Source: Salinimonas profundi | GTDB lineage: Bacteria > Pseudomonadota > Gammaproteobacteria > Enterobacterales > Alteromonadaceae | Assembly: GCF_014750655.1 (NCBI RefSeq) | Contig: NZ_JABBXD010000015.1 | Coordinates: 1-57,717 of the forward strand | DNA: 57,717 nucleotides | Direction of reading: 5' to 3' | Shown: positions 24,429-34,337 of the stretch, one piece after another | Numbering within the stretch: position 1 is the stretch's first letter | Layout of the letters: each line of letters opens with the position of its first letter | Notes under the pieces: generated by a model | Databases searched by the model: none | The model's input: only the letters and a program-made list of their open reading frames with translations | What the model was told of the DNA's origin: nothing | Made by a program: the position numbers and the translations under genes

Positions 24429-24911
24429 CTAATCACGTTTATCATTTATGAAATCATAAACTTCTTTGTAGTTAGGAATATACCAGAGTTTGATATCGCT
24501 TTCTGAGGCCGTCTGAATGTTGATATCAGCTACACCTGCCTCTTGCTGGCCAATTGATTGATGAAGCGACATAGAAACAATATCAGAGTATTTAAAGCTT
24601 TTTGTCGTAATGCTCATAAGACCGCTGGTGGCGCTAACTGTTTTGTCACCCAAAACGTATTCTGATTTATTCAATGCTTTCTTTGACATCTGGTATATCA
24701 GCGCTAAACCCACAGCGGGTCCCAGAATCAAAGCAAATATGCCAACTGCAACTAGGGACACTTTATAGTCCACTACTTCCTTGAGAACATATGCCGTAAG
24801 TAAGCCTAAAGGAAAGCCTGGTACCCATGCGAAAAAAAGGACAGGTACGACGATCATTGGTCGAAGAAGAAAGGCTCTTAATGAAAACCGGGGGTTAATT
24901 TTTTTATTCAT
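24429..24911 (-). CDS. Membrane protein with a bacterial PH-like domain
   Basis: 160 residues from the ATG at 24911 (four residues shorter than the longest frame). Two membrane helices at about 20-75 are followed by a soluble beta-rich part: YVLGDKTVSATSGLMSI, then FKYSDIVSMSLHQS, resembling the bPH_2/YdbT-like domain that follows a membrane anchor. Function is unknown for such small forms. The gene is convergent with the Ref-like gene and ends at a shared terminator. Confidence 0.6.
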   Translation of the reverse strand: MNKKINPRFSLRAFLLRPMIVVPVLFFAWVPGFPLGLLTAYVLKEVVDYKVSLVAVGIFALILGPAVGLALIYQMSKKALNKSEYVLGDKTVSATSGLMSITTKSFKYSDIVSMSLHQSIGQQEAGVADINIQTASESDIKLWYIPNYKEVYDFINDKRD

Positions 24912-25065
24912 TCCATTGACCATTGTTTTTATAATGCCCGGAAATTTACCCTAACATTCAATACTAAGCAATAATCCCATTATGCAAAACAGTGCCTAAG
25001 TCTTTAAATTATCAAAGATTATCAGTAGGTCTAACTTCTGCCGTTTTTGCTCACTCCGGTCAACT

Positions 25066-25110
25066 TGTCACATTTAACCCGTATCCAAAGCTCAGCACAA
25101 GGAAATAATC
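25066..25110 (+). promoter_or_regulatory. Accessory-gene leader box, copy 8
   Basis: TGTCACATT (25066-25074) then TAACCC; start codon 36 nt after the box; caagga as ribosome site. Confidence 0.45.
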
Positions 25111-25344
25111 ATGGGCGATTCATTCACAGCATATTTAAATGGCCACCCTTTTTGTCCTCTCAGCCGAACCGGCTCTTATTGCGCTAATTTAATGCAAGCT
25201 CGCAATGGCGCAGAGCGAGTACTTAGCCAATCAACCGCAGTTCGCGTGGATGTATTTCGCAATGGCGCGTTCAAGGGTGAAGTCAGACGCACTCGTTTGC
25301 CGTTTTCAAAAGAAAATACTTACAGTTACACCGGCTACGTGTGA
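25111..25344 (+). CDS. Small accessory protein of unknown function
   Basis: 77 residues, basic, beta-rich in the second half (TAVRVDVFRNGAFKGEVRRT). Cysteines occur at positions 14 and 23. No family recognised. Probably cotranscribed with the next small gene 37 bp on. Confidence 0.55.
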   Translation: MGDSFTAYLNGHPFCPLSRTGSYCANLMQARNGAERVLSQSTAVRVDVFRNGAFKGEVRRTRLPFSKENTYSYTGYV

Positions 25345-25381
25345 GCTGGATATAACACTATAACGAAAGAAGGAATTTTCT

Positions 25382-25588
25382 ATGATTGATGGTCAGGCAA
25401 CACCATTTGGTAAACCACACTTTCTACCCACGCAGCCTAATGATGAAAAGCTGAGAACCACCATTCAGACGCTTGAATCTCGCTTTGTCGATATAGTAAT
25501 TGCCATGAACGGGCTACCAATGTTGATAGAAAAGCATGTTAGCAATGTCATGGCATACCGGCATGACAAGAAGAAAAAATACGAATAA
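25382..25588 (+). CDS. Small accessory protein of unknown function
   Basis: 68 residues, helical with a Lys-rich end (HDKKKKYE), after aaggaattt. The central part (LRTTIQTLESRFVDIVIAMN) could form a short coiled coil. Last backbone gene before the CRISPR-Cas locus. Confidence 0.5.
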   Translation: MIDGQATPFGKPHFLPTQPNDEKLRTTIQTLESRFVDIVIAMNGLPMLIEKHVSNVMAYRHDKKKKYE

Positions 25589-25965
25589 TCCATAAGTGAT
25601 AGTGAAAGGGGGGTAGTTATCTAGACTCAAAAACTAGCAGGGTTTTAGTGCTCAGCTCTTTGGTAAGTTTATTATAAAGCGCGCCTTACGCTCTCTTGGA
25701 ATATTTCTATCATCGGCTAAGTCGTCGATCATAATGTTCGGGACGATTTGATGGGAAAAATAGAAGCCAAGTTTGATGAACCATTGGCGAAATGCTTGAT
25801 TTGAGCAAGTGAAAAAAAGACTTCATTCGATTCCACCTAGATATTCGATAGATACAACTTTAATTACAACGCGCGCAGGATATCAATCAACTTGCCTATT
25901 ATCCTTCTAGACGTTAGGTTAAACCATATCCCACGAATTTCATAAAAATCATAAGGAAATGATTA
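25589..25965. other. Gap upstream of cas1 containing a gene remnant
   Basis: On the minus strand 25824 to 25652 reads as protein sense (FRQWFIKLGFYFSHQIVPNI, then MIDDLADDRNIPRERKARFI and INLPKS, then a stop), preceded by a stop codon, so it looks like the truncated end of a lost gene. The remainder is AT-rich and should hold the cas promoter. No leader box precedes cas1. Confidence 0.4.
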
Positions 25966-26934
25966 ATGGAGCAGTTCTCCCCCTCGGAAATGAAAACTAT
26001 TCTGCACTCAAAGCGTGCGAATATGTATTATCTTGAGTACTGCAGAGTTTTGGTAAAAGACGGGCGTGTAGAATACGTTACCGATGAAGGAAAACAGTCC
26101 TGTTATTGGAATATTCCTATTGCCAACACTACCACGCTGTTACTCGGTAATGGCACATCAATTACTCAAGCGGCAGTACGTGAATTGGCAAAAGCGGGTG
26201 TATTAATCGGCTTTTGTGGCGGGGGGGGAGCACCATTATTTTCAACTAATGAGGTCGACGTTGACGTCAGCTTCTTTAGTCCACAAAGTGAATACCGTCC
26301 AGTAGGCTATTTACAAAATTGGGTTTCGTTCTGGTTTGATAAAAGCAAGCGACTGCAGGCCGCAAAGCTCATCCAACAACATCGTATCAAATTCACCCGA
26401 GCTCAATGGCTTAAAAATAAGCAATTAAAAGAAGCAAAGTTCACGGTTGATCCTGATGCTTTGAATCAGGCGCTAGTTCAATTTGAGCAACAAGTTCAAA
26501 GCTCAAAAGATACACAAGCACTGATGCTCAGTGAAGCACGTTTGACAAAAAATTTGTATAAAATCATCTGTTCGGTCACAGGTTACAATGATTTTTCCCG
26601 AGTGAAACAAGGGGCAGGAACTGATTTTGCTAACCACTTTTTAGATCATGGTAATTATCTCGCTTATGGATTAGGGGCCACGGCAACCTGGGTTCTGGGG
26701 CTGCCCCATGGGCTATCCGTTTTACACGGTAAGACCCGCCGCGGGGGATTAGTATTTGACGCTGCTGATTTAGTTAAAGACGGTGTCGTTTTACCACAAG
26801 CGTTTTTGAGCGCGATGAACGGAGATAGCGAACAAGAATTTCGTCAAGCCTGTATAGCCGCTGTTCGCCAGAGTGAAGCGCTGGATTTTATGATCGATAG
26901 CCTCAAGGCTATCAGCGATAAATGTAGCGCCTAG
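25966..26934 (+). CDS. cas1: Cas1, type I-F integrase
   Basis: 322 residues, normal for subtype I-F. Seen: SKRANMYYLEYCRVLVKDGR at the start, the conserved LLLGNGTSITQAAVRELAKAG block, FCGGGGAPLF, then YRPVGYLQNW and helical C-terminal parts including the glutamate-bearing SEARLTKNLYKI and HGLSVLHGKTRRGGLVFDAA. Cas1 with Cas2-3 inserts new spacers. A run of eight G bases at 26221-26228 lies in the Gly-rich loop and is prone to slippage. One base separates its stop from the cas2-3 start. Confidence 0.95.
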   Translation: MEQFSPSEMKTILHSKRANMYYLEYCRVLVKDGRVEYVTDEGKQSCYWNIPIANTTTLLLGNGTSITQAAVRELAKAGVLIGFCGGGGAPLFSTNEVDVDVSFFSPQSEYRPVGYLQNWVSFWFDKSKRLQAAKLIQQHRIKFTRAQWLKNKQLKEAKFTVDPDALNQALVQFEQQVQSSKDTQALMLSEARLTKNLYKIICSVTGYNDFSRVKQGAGTDFANHFLDHGNYLAYGLGATATWVLGLPHGLSVLHGKTRRGGLVFDAADLVKDGVVLPQAFLSAMNGDSEQEFRQACIAAVRQSEALDFMIDSLKAISDKCSA

Positions 26935-26935
26935 T

Positions 26936-29900
26936 ATGAATATTTTATTGGTATCGCAGTGTTCAAAAAAAGCTCTCAAAGAAACTCGTCGTGTTATTGA
27001 TCAATTCGCAGAGCGGGCGGGCGACCGAACGTGGCAAACGGCTATAACGGAACAAGGCTTAGTTACGTTACGAAAATTACTCAAAAAGACCGCGCGACGA
27101 AATACCTCTGTGGCATGTCACTGGATTCGGGGGAATAACCGAACGGAATTAAAATGGCTGGTGGGTAATCCGCGTCGCTTTAACGAATGGGGCACTGTTC
27201 CAACCAATATCACTGGGCGAGATATTTTGCGTTCTGGCGATGAGAATAAATGGCACACCGTAGAAGATATCCGAATACTGGCGGGCATTGCGGCGCTGTT
27301 TCATGATTTCGGTAAAGCCAATAAAGCCTTTCAAGACAAGCTTAATCCTAACAACAAAACTCAAAACTATGAGCCTTATCGTCACGAATGGGTCTCCGTG
27401 CGGTTATTTGAAGCCTTTGTGCTCTATGCGACTGAAGGAGTGAATACCAATGAACAAGACGCCGCATGGTTAACCATCTTAAGTGATTTGCCAGATGACA
27501 TAGAAAGCAAGGTCATGGCAAACCTTAAAAAAGACGGAATCGACAAAAAAATCTATTCGCCATTGAGTTTACTTCCACCTGTTGCCAAAGCCGTTGCCTG
27601 GCTCATTCTCTCTCATCATAGATTGCCAGAGCCTTCAGATGGCAATACAGATTATGAGAAGTATCCAGAATCATTAATGGACGATTATATTGATGCAAGT
27701 TGGAATTCTCCGCAATGCGGTAACCAAGATTGGAAGCTCTCTGAGATTGAAGCTGTTTGGGCTTTTCAACAAGGCTCGCCATTTTGTAGCAAGGTCTGGT
27801 GTGAACGTATTAGCCGTATCGCATCGCAAGGTCGTAAGCGTTCACAGCTGCTAACTACAGAGTGGCTGAACAAGCCTTTTTCTTTGCATCTTGCACGCTT
27901 AGGATTGATGTTGGGCGATCATTATTATTCGTCGCTAAAATCTACCGGCTTGAAAAGCCCATGGCACGATAATAAAGGCTATAAAAAGGTATATGCTAAT
28001 ACCTGGCGCGAGCGTGGCAGCCGAGATAACGGAAAATACAATCAAACCTTAGATGAACATTTGATTGGCGTGTACCGTCATAGCCATCAAATAGTACGGT
28101 CTTTGTCCTCATTAAAAGAATCCTTACCTGTCATTACTCGACACCCACTATTAAAAAAACGCACACCAGACAGTCGCTTTGCCTGGCAGAATAAAGCCTA
28201 CGAGTTAGCTGTCAGTGTTCGAGACAACGTTAAACAGCACGGCTTTTTTGGTATCAATGTGGCGTCTACCGGCAAAGGTAAAACCTTTGCCAATGCGCGT
28301 GTTATGTATGGCATTGCTGACGAGAAAAAAGGGTGTCGATTCAGTGTGGCGCTTGGGCTTCGCACGCTCACTCTGCAGACGGGGGATGCTTTTAAAGAGC
28401 TACTGCGACTGGACGATGAAGATTTAGCGGTTCTTATTGGCTCAAAAGCAGTGAAAGACTTGCATGAGCGGGTGCAAACCAAGCAAGTGTTAGCAGAAGA
28501 AAGCAAGCAAGATGCTTTATTGGGTTCTGAATCGGCCAATGACTTTAGTGATCGGGATAGCTACGTTAGTTATGAAGGGATGCTAAGCGATGGGCCCTTA
28601 TCGCGTTGGTTAGAAAACGCCCCTCAAAACAATAAACTGGTCAATGCGCCCGTGTTGGTGAGCACCATTGATCACCTAATGCCATCAACCGAAGGCAGCC
28701 GAGGCGGCAAGCAAATAGCCCCCATGCTGCGCTTGCTGACCTCTGATTTAGTGCTGGATGAGCCTGATGACTTTGGTTTGGAAGATTTGCCTGCATTGTG
28801 TCGACTCGTGAATTGGGCTGGCATGTTGGGATCTAACGTATTGCTTTCTTCCGCTACCTTGCCACCTGATTTAATTCACGCGTTATTTGATGCGTACCTC
28901 GCCGGTCGTAAACACTATGAAACTTCAGTTAGTGTGAACCCGAGTCGCACGCCCAATGTAGTATGCGCCTGGTTTGATGAATTTCTTAGCGATTCTATCC
29001 AGGCGAGTAACTTATCTGTATTTTCTGCCCATCATCAAAAACTCATGGCATCGCGTGCTGACAAGCTCTTAGGGCAATCGATCAAACGTCTTGTGGCGTT
29101 GGTTGATTGTGACGATAAGAATGGTAGTGATGAGCAAGGGAATGGCGAGATTGTCGAAGCTACGGTGATTCAAGCCTTATCTAATCGTATTCACCAAAGT
29201 ATTTTAGCGCTTCATAACGATCATCATCACCCGCATCCATATTTATCTGCAAAAACCAGTTTTGGCCTCGTGCGAATGGCTAACATTAATCCCTTGGTCG
29301 CGGTTGCTAAATCCTTGATGAACAAGCCAAGTCCAGACGGCATTCAGATTCACTATTGTGTTTACCACAGCCAGTTTCTCTTATTGCAGCGTTCTGCGAT
29401 TGAACAAATGCTGGATACGATATTAAACCGGAAAGATTCTAACGCCATTTGGGGGCAACCTAGCGTGAGTAACGCGCTAAACGCTCACCCAAATGACCAG
29501 CATATTTTTGTTGTATTAGGGAGTCCAGTCACCGAGGTGGGGAGGGATCATTCCTATGATTGGGCGGTCGTAGAGCCGTCATCGATTCGCTCTCTGATTC
29601 AATTGGCAGGGCGAGTGTTACGGCACTCCGACGCCACAGTAGATAACCCTAATATTCACCTGTTGAATCAAAACATACGGGCAATGAAAAATGAAAAGGC
29701 TGCCTATACCAAGCCAGGCTTCGAAAGCCCTGAGTTTTTGTTAGAAAGCCACAAGCTAAACGATTTGGTAGAGGTAAGCGAATACCAGACCATCAGCGCC
29801 TTACCACGCATCCAGAAGCGAAATAAGTTAGCACCAACCAAGCGTTTTGTGGATTTAGAGCATGCGGCGCTGCATGCTCAGTTGTGGGGAACGGCTAAAG

Positions 29901-30307
29901 AAAACGGCGAAGCGTTTGCCAGCTTATGGTGGGAAAAGCCTTGTCATTGGACGAATCACCTCCAACGCAAGTTACCATTTCGTCGTCATACGCCGGATGA
30001 ATCTTATTGTTTCTATTTAGACGAAGAATACGAGGAACCCACCATGCATCGCTGGCACGAAAGCGGTGAGCTAAAAGCCGACGACAAACAACATTTTCAG
30101 CGCGACCAACAGCCAGCTTTTGCCACAGGCGTACATAACTGGGCGAAACACTTTGATTATCAAAGCACATTGATTGCGTTGGCAGAAGCTCTCAATAGAG
30201 AACTCAGTGAGACATCTATGCAATTTGGCACTATTCGGCTACGAAAGAACGACGAAGATAATGTGTGGCAACAGAGTGAAGTATTGGGTTTTTACAAACC
30301 TTTTTAG
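26936..30307 (+). CDS. cas3: Cas2-Cas3 fusion nuclease-helicase, type I-F
   Basis: 1123 residues. Order: Cas2-like N-terminus (1-95); HD nuclease with HDFGKANKAF at about 123 and SHHRLPE; SF2 helicase with Walker A ASTGKGKT near 445, motif II DEPDDF near 607, motif III SSATLPP and motif VI QLAGRVLRHSD; then the C-terminal domain. All key catalytic motifs are intact. In I-F this fused protein both cooperates with Cas1 in spacer capture and degrades targets recruited by the Csy complex. It is followed 33 bp on by csy1. Confidence 0.96.
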   Translation: MNILLVSQCSKKALKETRRVIDQFAERAGDRTWQTAITEQGLVTLRKLLKKTARRNTSVACHWIRGNNRTELKWLVGNPRRFNEWGTVPTNITGRDILRSGDENKWHTVEDIRILAGIAALFHDFGKANKAFQDKLNPNNKTQNYEPYRHEWVSVRLFEAFVLYATEGVNTNEQDAAWLTILSDLPDDIESKVMANLKKDGIDKKIYSPLSLLPPVAKAVAWLILSHHRLPEPSDGNTDYEKYPESLMDDYIDASWNSPQCGNQDWKLSEIEAVWAFQQGSPFCSKVWCERISRIASQGRKRSQLLTTEWLNKPFSLHLARLGLMLGDHYYSSLKSTGLKSPWHDNKGYKKVYANTWRERGSRDNGKYNQTLDEHLIGVYRHSHQIVRSLSSLKESLPVITRHPLLKKRTPDSRFAWQNKAYELAVSVRDNVKQHGFFGINVASTGKGKTFANARVMYGIADEKKGCRFSVALGLRTLTLQTGDAFKELLRLDDEDLAVLIGSKAVKDLHERVQTKQVLAEESKQDALLGSESANDFSDRDSYVSYEGMLSDGPLSRWLENAPQNNKLVNAPVLVSTIDHLMPSTEGSRGGKQIAPMLRLLTSDLVLDEPDDFGLEDLPALCRLVNWAGMLGSNVLLSSATLPPDLIHALFDAYLAGRKHYETSVSVNPSRTPNVVCAWFDEFLSDSIQASNLSVFSAHHQKLMASRADKLLGQSIKRLVALVDCDDKNGSDEQGNGEIVEATVIQALSNRIHQSILALHNDHHHPHPYLSAKTSFGLVRMANINPLVAVAKSLMNKPSPDGIQIHYCVYHSQFLLLQRSAIEQMLDTILNRKDSNAIWGQPSVSNALNAHPNDQHIFVVLGSPVTEVGRDHSYDWAVVEPSSIRSLIQLAGRVLRHSDATVDNPNIHLLNQNIRAMKNEKAAYTKPGFESPEFLLESHKLNDLVEVSEYQTISALPRIQKRNKLAPTKRFVDLEHAALHAQLWGTAKENGEAFASLWWEKPCHWTNHLQRKLPFRRHTPDESYCFYLDEEYEEPTMHRWHESGELKADDKQHFQRDQQPAFATGVHNWAKHFDYQSTLIALAEALNRELSETSMQFGTIRLRKNDEDNVWQQSEVLGFYKPF

Positions 30308-30340
30308 CAAAAGGAATAAAACGTGGAGAAGGGAGGATAA

Positions 30341-31675
30341 ATGGAACGCGAAGAAAGAACGCTATCAGAAAAGATCCGCGATTATATCGACAGCCGCAAG
30401 CGGGATAAGCTGGAAAAATTCGATAAGGATACGCAAAAAGGCGTGAGCGCTGCATCGACTGAAGATGTCGCCGCTTATGAATTGCAGCGAACAGCGTTAC
30501 GAGTTACCGAAGAAGGCCGTTTCAAACCAGTGAATTGGCTGAGTGACGCGGCAAACCGTGCTAAGCAATTACAGCTTGTAACGCATGCTCTGAAATTTAC
30601 CCATTCTGATGCTAAAGGAACAAGTTTGTTTGCAAATGCTAATAAATCAGCGTCCACATTTATTTCTACCTCAAGTATAAACAATCCAAAGATTGATGTG
30701 GTGGGCAACGCGGCGGCACTGGATGTGGGTAAGTTGCTTTTGCTTGAAAGTGATAATGGCAAACTGCTGGCAAATTTTGTTCAGCAAAATGACATGTCGC
30801 CCTTTGAACCGTTTGCAGAATCTAAAGCACAACTAAATGACTGGTTGGGTGGCTTTAAATTGGCGGTGACGGCCAAAGATCCCACCTCCCATAAATTAAG
30901 CAAGCAACTCTACTGGCCAGTTGATGATGATTATCATCTGGTGTTGCCACTTTATGGCACGTCACTTTCTCAGGAAATATTTGAACGCGTCCAGTATGCG
31001 CGCTTCTCAGAAGAGCAAAAAGAAGCTCGCGCAGCGCGTCGCAGTGAGAAAATGTCAGACATTGCTACCATTGAGTTTCAAGATATTGCGGTGCAAGGCT
31101 TTGGGGGCACCAAGCCGCAGAATATTAGTCAGTTAAATTCTGGACGTGGTGGGCGAGCATTTTTATTAAGTAGTTCCCCCCCTGCCTGGCAAAGTCAGCA
31201 AAAACCACCGCTAAAGGTAAAATCTATCTTTCGAGGACCGTTTTCGCGCCGGGTTTACGGGCAAATTATGGGCTTGAAAAAATTTTTGGTTGCTAATTTG
31301 AATAAACGTAGCGATATGAAAATCCGTACAGAGCGCGCGCGTCGTATTGAGGATATTGTTGATCAGTTAGTTGCCTACGGGACCGGCGTTAGAACATCTT
31401 CACCAGGTTGGTCCTCTCTTCCAGATTGTCATTTACCCCTACACCAAAAGCTTTGGCTAGATCCTAAGCGGCGAGACTTTGATAAAGAATTTGAAAACGA
31501 ATTTGATAAGAAAGAATGGCAAGGTTTGGTCGCTGCGGATTTTTCTCGTTTCTTAAATACCGAGTTGGAGAAAAATTCTGATATCGCCACAGGCGATGTA
31601 GAGTTTATGCAATGGAAAGTTCTTACCGCGCAAGAGCTCCGGCTGGTAAAAGACGATGTAGAGGAGGCCTTTTAA
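30341..31675 (+). CDS. csy1: Csy1, Cas8f1 large subunit of the I-F surveillance complex
   Basis: 444 residues, typical for Csy1. It opens with MEREERTLSEKIRDYIDSRK, and contains the family's HALKFTHSDAKGTSLFANAN block and GGTKPQNISQLNSGRGG. It binds the 5' handle of the crRNA and the PAM. The start is preceded by gggagg. Its stop overlaps the csy2 start by one base. Confidence 0.95.
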   Translation: MEREERTLSEKIRDYIDSRKRDKLEKFDKDTQKGVSAASTEDVAAYELQRTALRVTEEGRFKPVNWLSDAANRAKQLQLVTHALKFTHSDAKGTSLFANANKSASTFISTSSINNPKIDVVGNAAALDVGKLLLLESDNGKLLANFVQQNDMSPFEPFAESKAQLNDWLGGFKLAVTAKDPTSHKLSKQLYWPVDDDYHLVLPLYGTSLSQEIFERVQYARFSEEQKEARAARRSEKMSDIATIEFQDIAVQGFGGTKPQNISQLNSGRGGRAFLLSSSPPAWQSQQKPPLKVKSIFRGPFSRRVYGQIMGLKKFLVANLNKRSDMKIRTERARRIEDIVDQLVAYGTGVRTSSPGWSSLPDCHLPLHQKLWLDPKRRDFDKEFENEFDKKEWQGLVAADFSRFLNTELEKNSDIATGDVEFMQWKVLTAQELRLVKDDVEEAF

Positions 31676-32610
31676 TGGAAAAGCTTTTGGTAATCAGACA
31701 CCTTCAGGTGGAAGCTGCCAATGCCATTGCCGGTATTACATGGGGCTTTCCGGCCATGACCAGCTTTTTGGGATTAACCCATGCCCTGCAAAGAAAAGTT
31801 CAGGCAGGGATTTCGAATAAAATCACGCTGTCAGGCTGCGCGGTGATCTGCCACGCCAGCCAGGTACAGGCCCATAGCAATAATATGAGCCGTGAGAACT
31901 ACTTTGCCCTGACCCGGAATCCATTAACCAAAGACGGCAGCACCGCGCCTTTTAATGAAGAGGGCAGAATGCGTATGGATATCTCTCTGCTCATTTTACT
32001 TTCGGGCCCTACGCCGCCCATGTTCGAGGATGAACTTGTTGAATTTATTAAAAGTGCATTACTCACCTCTAGAGTTGCGGGCGGCAAGGTGAAGCAACTC
32101 GGTGAAGTAGAACTTATCAAGGATATAGGCGCGATAAATCGAGAATCTGGCACGCGAAAATCATTCTTACGCAAACTGTTACCAGGTTTTGCTCTGGTTA
32201 GTCGTGATGATGTACTTCAATCGCATATCGAAGAAAGTCAAAAAACGCCTTTAGATGCATTGTTGGATTTCAGCATTAAAAGAATGGCCGCCCAAACAAA
32301 AGGCGATAGAGCTGAATGGCGTACAGAGCGCCTCGATTATATTGGATGGCTTAAACCAATCATGGTTGGCTACCAGGGTATATCGGATTTATATGAGGCC
32401 GGAGAGGTAGGTCATGTACGCGACCGCACTTGCCCCGTACAGTTTGTTGAATCGATTTATTCACTGGGTCAATGGATCAGCCCTCACCGGATAAGCGATT
32501 TGAAACATCTTTTCTGGCAACAGGAATATCACGCAGACAATGCACTTTACCTTTGTAAAAACAACTATCAGCCTGACGCACCTGCATCATTGAGTAGCGA
32601 AACAGACTAA
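31675..32610 (+). CDS. csy2: Csy2, Cas5f1 subunit
   Basis: 311 residues from the ATG that overlaps the csy1 stop (taATG), with gaggagg upstream. Conserved N-terminal RAMP-like part ([20 protein letters not shown], then [15 protein letters not shown]). It heterodimerises with Csy1 and caps the 5' end of the crRNA. Length and position are normal for the I-F operon. Confidence 0.95.
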   Translation: MEKLLVIRHLQVEAANAIAGITWGFPAMTSFLGLTHALQRKVQAGISNKITLSGCAVICHASQVQAHSNNMSRENYFALTRNPLTKDGSTAPFNEEGRMRMDISLLILLSGPTPPMFEDELVEFIKSALLTSRVAGGKVKQLGEVELIKDIGAINRESGTRKSFLRKLLPGFALVSRDDVLQSHIEESQKTPLDALLDFSIKRMAAQTKGDRAEWRTERLDYIGWLKPIMVGYQGISDLYEAGEVGHVRDRTCPVQFVESIYSLGQWISPHRISDLKHLFWQQEYHADNALYLCKNNYQPDAPASLSSETD

Positions 32611-32629
32611 ACCATTAAGGAGAAATAGC

Positions 32630-33634
32630 ATGGCAGCAATAAAAACCGCATCAGTCTTAGCATTCGAACGTAAACTGGCAAACTCAGATGGCTTGTTGTT
32701 CGCTGGAAACTGGGCAACGCCAGACGGTGAATGGAAACCCATAACGTTAAAAGTAAAGTCGGTGCGCGGGACCATTTCTAATCGACAGAAAAATACCATT
32801 TTGAAGGATCCAGCAAAGTTAGATCAGGAAGTAAATAAAGCGAACCTGCAAACTGTCGATACCGCCGCATTACCCTTTGATTGTGACACATTAAAAGTGG
32901 TATTTAGCTTGCGGGTTTTGGGTGATTTAGCTACTCCTTCTGCGTGCAACAGCCCTGAATATCAGGAAGTATTACGCAGCACAATTGAGTCATACATTGA
33001 AGAACAATCGTTTGATGTATTAGCGCATCGCTATGCGTCTAATATTGCCAACGGCCGCTTTCTTTGGCGTAACCGTGTAGAAGCTGAAGATATTTCTGTT
33101 CGTGTCACGCAGACAAAAAAGGACGGCGATACGACGTGGGTATTCAATGGCTACGATCTCGCGCTTCGCAATTTTGATTTTCAAAGCGATGATTTAAAGG
33201 CCTTTGCCAAAGAGGTGCAAAAAGGGTTAACCAGTGATGCCTTTGCCTACTTCCAAGTTGAAGCCTTCGTAAAATTGGGCGAAGGGCAAGAAGTATTCCC
33301 CTCGCAAGAGCTTGTTTTAGATGGTAAGTCAGATAAAAGCAAGGTCTTGTATCACGTTGACGGTATCGCCGCGCTACATTCTCAAAAAATTGGCAATGCC
33401 ATTCGTACGGTAGACACATGGCATCAAAGTGCGGCGGAGGTAGGTCCGATTTCGGCAGAACCCTTTGGCTCGGTTACCAGCCGGGGTAAGGCGTACCGTA
33501 ATAATAAAGACGATTTTTATACGTTATTTGATAAATGGATGGAAAAAGGGCAAGCGCCTGAGCTGGACCAGCAGCATTATGTGATTGCTAACCTTATTCG
33601 TGGCGGCGTGTTTGGCGGCAAATCGGACACGTAA
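32630..33634 (+). CDS. csy3: Csy3, Cas7f1 backbone subunit
   Basis: 334 residues. Recognised by the N-terminus ([20 protein letters not shown]), and by [20 protein letters not shown] near the C-terminus. Six copies line the crRNA spacer in the Csy complex. Preceded by aaggag and separated by only 19 bp from csy2. Confidence 0.95.
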   Translation: MAAIKTASVLAFERKLANSDGLLFAGNWATPDGEWKPITLKVKSVRGTISNRQKNTILKDPAKLDQEVNKANLQTVDTAALPFDCDTLKVVFSLRVLGDLATPSACNSPEYQEVLRSTIESYIEEQSFDVLAHRYASNIANGRFLWRNRVEAEDISVRVTQTKKDGDTTWVFNGYDLALRNFDFQSDDLKAFAKEVQKGLTSDAFAYFQVEAFVKLGEGQEVFPSQELVLDGKSDKSKVLYHVDGIAALHSQKIGNAIRTVDTWHQSAAEVGPISAEPFGSVTSRGKAYRNNKDDFYTLFDKWMEKGQAPELDQQHYVIANLIRGGVFGGKSDT

Positions 33635-33645
33635 AAGGAAGGTTT

Positions 33646-34209
33646 ATGGACCATTATCTAGATATTAAAATTTTAGAAGATCCAGAATTTACGGCTCCAA
33701 TTTTGATGAACGCACTGTTTAGTAAACTACACCGAGCGTTGGTGGCCGTATCCGATAACGATATTGGTGTAAGCTTTCCTTCGGCAAACAGAAGCACGCT
33801 AGGCAAACAACTGCGAGTACATGGTACTAAAGAGCGTCTGGAACAATTGGAGCAATTTCCCTGGCGTAAGGGGCTGGGGGATTTTACTAATGTAGTGGGT
33901 ATTAATAAAACGCCGGATACCAAAGAGTATTGGTTGGTGCAGCGGATGCATGTTCAAAGTAGCCCGGACCGACTTCGCCGCCGGGCGATGAAGCGTCATA
34001 GCTTGACCTACGACCAAGCCGTTGAACGGATACCAGACAGCGCTGGAAAGCGGCTTGACCTACCTTTCATCCGAATTAAAAGCCGATCGACAAACGGCCA
34101 GCAGTTTCCTTTATTTATTAAGCAGACGCTGTTAGCGGAAGTGAAAACCTCCGCGATATTTTTTTCGAAGTACGGACTAAGCGCCACAACACCTGTACCG
34201 AAGTTTTAA
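33646..34209 (+). CDS. cas6f: Cas6f (Csy4) crRNA endoribonuclease
   Basis: 187 residues. His29 in SKLH matches the catalytic His29 of Csy4, and an arginine-rich helix (SPDRLRRRAMKRH) at about residue 105 matches the element that grips the repeat hairpin. It cuts the repeat at the base of its 5-bp stem and stays bound. Last gene of the operon, next to the array leader. Confidence 0.95.
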   Translation: MDHYLDIKILEDPEFTAPILMNALFSKLHRALVAVSDNDIGVSFPSANRSTLGKQLRVHGTKERLEQLEQFPWRKGLGDFTNVVGINKTPDTKEYWLVQRMHVQSSPDRLRRRAMKRHSLTYDQAVERIPDSAGKRLDLPFIRIKSRSTNGQQFPLFIKQTLLAEVKTSAIFFSKYGLSATTPVPKF

Positions 34210-34337
34210 CCCTTTTTCTAAGTATCAACCACGAAGCCTGTACAACGGGCTTTCTCTTGTTCATTAAAAAAAGGGTCATTTGGCCAGAATCCACTCATGT
34301 TCTTTAACAATCAGTAAGATAGTGGTATTTTTTTCTA
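34210..34337 (+). promoter_or_regulatory. CRISPR leader
   Basis: 128 bp, AT-rich, between cas6f and the first repeat, on the side where new spacers enter in I-F systems. An imperfect hairpin AGCC-N8-GGGCT near 34236 could end the cas transcript. The stretch TCATTAAAAAAAGGG and a T-rich tract before the repeat are compatible with a promoter and IHF-type bending, but no exact IHF consensus was found. Confidence 0.7.
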
